A stretch of 64,000 nucleotides of DNA from Nocardia jinanensis (GTDB lineage: Bacteria > Actinomycetota > Actinomycetes > Mycobacteriales > Mycobacteriaceae). The notes beneath the pieces are model-generated. The model was not told the origin of the DNA, made no database searches, and saw only the letters and a program-made list of their open reading frames with translations. A program made the translations under genes and the position numbers. Location of the stretch: NCBI RefSeq assembly GCF_014645735.1, contig NZ_BMMH01000012.1, forward strand, positions 93,833 through 157,832, written 5' to 3'. Every line of letters starts with the position of its first letter. The first letter of the stretch is position 1. This document shows positions 61,687 to 64,000 of the stretch, one piece after another.

Positions 61687-62570
61687 CAGCGGTTCTCGTC
61701 GGTGATACCGGCGAACAGGTCGGTTTCCGGGATATCAGTGCTCACCCGGGTACGTGCCAGCTCGAATTCCTCGGTCGGCCACAGCCGCTGCTGCATCTCC
61801 AGCGGAATGGCGAAGAACGCGCCGTTCGGGTCGACCTGGGTGGCGTGGGCACGCAGCGCGTCGTCGCGGCGCGGGAAGTACTTACCGCATTCGACCTGGG
61901 TGGTGACCCGGGCCATGATGTCGCCGCGTTCCACGGCGTATTTGCGGGACCGGTCCAGCCACTCCTGCAGCGGGAACGGTTCACCCAGTTTCTCGTACTC
62001 CTCGGCGAACACCTCCATCCGCCGGATCGAGAAGCCGTGGTCGTAGTACAGCTTGAGCGGTGTCCACGGCTCGCCTGCGTCCGGGAACTTCTCCGGATCG
62101 CCGGCGGCCTCGTACGCGGCCACCGACACTTCGTGGCACCGGATATGGTCCGGGTGCGGGTAGCCGCCCATCTCGTCATAGGTGGTCATGACGTGCGGTT
62201 TGAACTCCCGGACCACACGCACCAGCGCCTCGGTGGCCTCCTCGAGCGGAACCAGCGCGAAGGACCCGTCGGGTATCGGTGGCAGCGGATCGCCCTCGGG
62301 CAGCCCCGAGTCCACGAAACCCAGCCAGGTCTGCCGGACCCCCAGCGCGGCGGAGGCGGCCGCCATCTCCTCGCGCCGGATCTCGTCCATCCGTTCCAGC
62401 ACCCCGGGGGTGTCCATGGCCGGATTGAGGATGCTGCCGCGTTCCCCGCCGGTCAGCGTAACGACGAGGACGTCGTGTCCCTCGTCGGCATAGCGGGCTG
62501 TGGTCGCACCGCCTTTGCTGGATTCGTCGTCGGGGTGGGCGTGCACCGCCATGAGGCGAAGGCCACTCAC
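61686..62570 (-). CDS. mca: mycothiol S-conjugate amidase
   Basis: A 294-residue zinc amidase of the LmbE family that cleaves mycothiol S-conjugates to mercapturic acids, which are then exported. The metal site is LMAVHAHPDDESSKGGATTA at the N-terminus with a later YDEMGGYPHPDHIRCHEV. GGERGSILNPAM and LWPTEEFELA are also typical. GTG 62570 (VSGLRLMAVHAHP) is the family start. The enzyme implies that the organism makes mycothiol. It is divergent from the DUF4307 gene, as in M. tuberculosis (Rv1082/Rv1081c). Confidence 0.96.
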   Translation of the reverse strand: MSGLRLMAVHAHPDDESSKGGATTARYADEGHDVLVVTLTGGERGSILNPAMDTPGVLERMDEIRREEMAAASAALGVRQTWLGFVDSGLPEGDPLPPIPDGSFALVPLEEATEALVRVVREFKPHVMTTYDEMGGYPHPDHIRCHEVSVAAYEAAGDPEKFPDAGEPWTPLKLYYDHGFSIRRMEVFAEEYEKLGEPFPLQEWLDRSRKYAVERGDIMARVTTQVECGKYFPRRDDALRAHATQVDPNGAFFAIPLEMQQRLWPTEEFELARTRVSTDIPETDLFAGITDENR

Positions 62571-62673
62571 TTCTCGTTCACCGTCGCTCTCGGTCGCGGG
62601 TGTTCGGACTTCATTCCCTATAGTTCCATCTGGACCGATTCTGTTCCGACCTACCCCCCGGGAGCGCGAAATC

Positions 62674-63177
62674 ATGACCGACCCCACGCCGGAACCCGGG
62701 CGCGCCGACCCCACCGGCTCTTCCGCGGCGACTTCCCCGGAAGCCACCGATTCCGCGCGGGACCGGTACGCCGACCGCTACGGCCGTCGCACGGCGCGGC
62801 CGAATCGCCGCTTGATCGGCTCGGCACTCACCGGTGTGGTGGTACTGGCCGGGATCGGTATCGCCTACCTGGGCTGGGCGCAGTTCGGTCCGAAGGACAT
62901 CGAATCCGAGGAACTCGGCTACACCGTGCTCGACGATTCGTCGGTCGAGGTGCAGATCCGCCTCACCCGCGACGACCCCTCGAAGCCGGTGGTCTGCCTG
63001 GTGCGTGCCATGTCCCGTGACCTCGAGGAGGTGGGGCGGCGCGAGGTGCTGGTCCAGCCGACGGCGGGTGAGCACACGGTCCGGGTGAGCACGGTCGTCG
63101 AAGCCTCCCAACGCCCGGCCTCCGCGGCCATCTACACCTGCACCGACCACGTCCCGGGATATCTGCGCACCGAGTGA
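62674..63177 (+). CDS. DUF4307 membrane protein
   Basis: A 167-residue protein with a ~45-residue acidic disordered start containing ARDRYADRYGRR, one membrane helix (residues ~50-70, LIGSALTGVVVLAGIGIAYLGW) and a beta-rich outer domain (LGYTVLDDSSVEVQIRLTRD, PVVCLVRAMSRDLEEVGRRE, YTCTDHVPGYL). This is the DUF4307 family, located between mca and greA as in mycobacteria (Rv1081c). The two cysteines may form a disulfide. The ATG at 62674 is used. Confidence 0.9.
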   Translation: MTDPTPEPGRADPTGSSAATSPEATDSARDRYADRYGRRTARPNRRLIGSALTGVVVLAGIGIAYLGWAQFGPKDIESEELGYTVLDDSSVEVQIRLTRDDPSKPVVCLVRAMSRDLEEVGRREVLVQPTAGEHTVRVSTVVEASQRPASAAIYTCTDHVPGYLRTE

Positions 63178-63514
63178 GTTGTGGTTTCGGCGCGGGCGGG
63201 CGGGGTACTGCCTCGACGCGCGGAAACAGGTCGAGAAAAGCGGACCCGCCGGTAAAAACTTCTCCGACCTGCCTTTTTGTGAATCATGCTAAAATGGCCT
63301 CACACACGGTTCCGGGGCTCGGAGCCGTGTTTGCTGCATTGGCGGCCAGCGCGGTCGATATCGGGGAGGGTCCCGGCACAGACCTGTCGGGGTTCTTCGA
63401 ACTTCCCGCAGATCGCGATGGCCGTCTGCTGAAGCATGCCTGCCTGCGGGTAGGTCTGCCGCAGTGATCAGGGAATCCCGGCCTGCCGGGGACAACTACT
63501 AGGGAGTGATCGAG
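63178..63514. other. greA upstream region
   Basis: 337 bp between the DUF4307 and greA genes. An AT-rich patch (TTTTTGTGAATCATGCTAAA, near 63273-63292) has a TAAAAT that could be a -10 element. The remaining ~190 bp before greA is a long leader; no small gene is convincing. Confidence 0.4.
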
Positions 63515-64000
63515 ATGACTGAGACCCAAGTGACCTGGCTGACCCCGGAGTCGCACGACAGGCTCAAGAGCGAACTCGACGCGCTCATCGCCAATCGTCC
63601 GGTCATCGCTGCCGAGATCAACGAGCGTCGCGAAGAAGGCGACCTCAAGGAGAACGGCGGCTACCACGCGGCGCGCGAGGAACAGGGCCAGCAGGAAGCC
63701 CGGATCCGGCAGCTGCAGGAACTGCTGAACAACGCCAAGGTCGGCGTGGCTCCCACGAAGTCCGGTGTCGCCCTGCCCGGGTCCGTGGTGAAGGTCTACT
63801 ACGACGGTGACGAATCCGATACCGAGACCTTCCTCATCGCGACCCGCGAAGAAGGTCTGGGCAACCCGGACCTGGAGACCTACTCCCCCAGCTCCCCGCT
63901 CGGCGGTGCGCTGATCGACGCGAAGGTCGGCGAGACCCGCGAGTACAACCTGCCCAACGGCAACCTCATGAAGGTGACGCTGGTCAGCGCCGAGCCGTAC
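63515..64000 (+). CDS. greA: transcription elongation factor GreA (3' end beyond window)
   Basis: 162 codons are present, almost the whole protein (about 165 expected). The N-terminal coiled coil is TWLTPESHDRLKSELDALIANR and RREEGDLKENGGYHAAREEQGQQEARIRQLQELL, with the acidic tip residues D and E near EEGDLKENGGY that act in the RNA polymerase channel. The C-terminal FKBP-like domain includes SPLGGALIDAKVGETREYNLP. GreA rescues backtracked polymerase by stimulating transcript cleavage. The ATG at 63515 follows AGGGAG. It is the homologue of Rv1080c. Confidence 0.95.
   Translation, partial: MTETQVTWLTPESHDRLKSELDALIANRPVIAAEINERREEGDLKENGGYHAAREEQGQQEARIRQLQELLNNAKVGVAPTKSGVALPGSVVKVYYDGDESDTETFLIATREEGLGNPDLETYSPSSPLGGALIDAKVGETREYNLPNGNLMKVTLVSAEPY

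Noticed and set aside
63294..63467. 57-codon plus-strand frame upstream of greA
   Set aside because: No ribosome site, weak coding bias; more likely the greA leader.

Overview
The window is chromosomal DNA of a high-GC actinomycete of the order Mycobacteriales, most probably Nocardia or a close relative. The evidence is very GC-rich third codon positions, frequent GTG/TTG starts, mycothiol S-conjugate amidase (mca), a DesA-type acyl-ACP desaturase, an LGFP-repeat lipoprotein, PPE/EspG/DUF3558 type VII secretion genes, and a gene order that matches (inverted) the Mycobacterium tuberculosis block from ychF (Rv1112) to greA (Rv1080c). The genus is an inference from gene content.

1-9.4 kb is an accessory, decaying region. 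It holds the end of an MFS transporter, a hemerythrin-like protein, two head-to-head gene stumps (VOC and WYL regulator), a small secreted four-cysteine protein, an orphan membrane-anchored HExxH metallopeptidase, a CGNR-type regulator divergent from a broken metallo-beta-lactamase/MFS fusion, and a VapBC pair. The VapBC pair lies between two exact 25-bp copies of the 3' end of ychF. ychF, an AraC regulator and a VOC protein follow. 9.5-22.5 kb carries a MerR regulator with a DNA-polymerase beta-clamp-like C-terminus and its downstream partner, a pyridoxamine-oxidase-like protein, an unrecognised membrane protein, the carbon-starvation pair cstA-ybdD, the alkylation-repair pair (Ada/AlkA fusion plus Ogt), and sbcD-sbcC.

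22.8-33 kb is conserved core: DUF6542 protein, ispH, a lipid-droplet-associated protein, xseA-xseB, a DUF4245 protein, glpX, an LGFP lipoprotein, an acyl-ACP desaturase with an altered metal-ligand motif, and fumC. 33.2-36.3 kb is a four-gene type VII secretion mini-operon with no secretion machinery. 36.6-44.1 kb is metabolic and accessory: aldehyde dehydrogenase with its DUF779 partner, a PhnB-like protein, TetR with a divergent epoxide hydrolase, DUF488, phoH2 and a limonene-epoxide-hydrolase-like protein. 44.6-63.9 kb returns to core (glyA, DUF885 peptidase, coaA, Z-prenyl synthase, hemolysin III, adenylate cyclase, DUF255 thioredoxin protein, mca, DUF4307, greA), interrupted at 55.2-61 kb by an accessory block (methyltransferase remnant, ArsR-SRPBCC operon, RNase HI with extra Cys/His modules, arfB, SDR/TetR, NUDIX).

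Non-coding structure is unusually rich. A dispersed repeat of about 125 bp occurs at least four times (25.2, 44.6, 46.1, 49.4 kb), plus two partial copies inside a 186-bp tandem duplication. A 12-unit 9-bp minisatellite sits at 25.1 kb. Several strong hairpin terminators and dyad operators are visible. No rRNA, tRNA, CRISPR array or complete insertion sequence was recognised.
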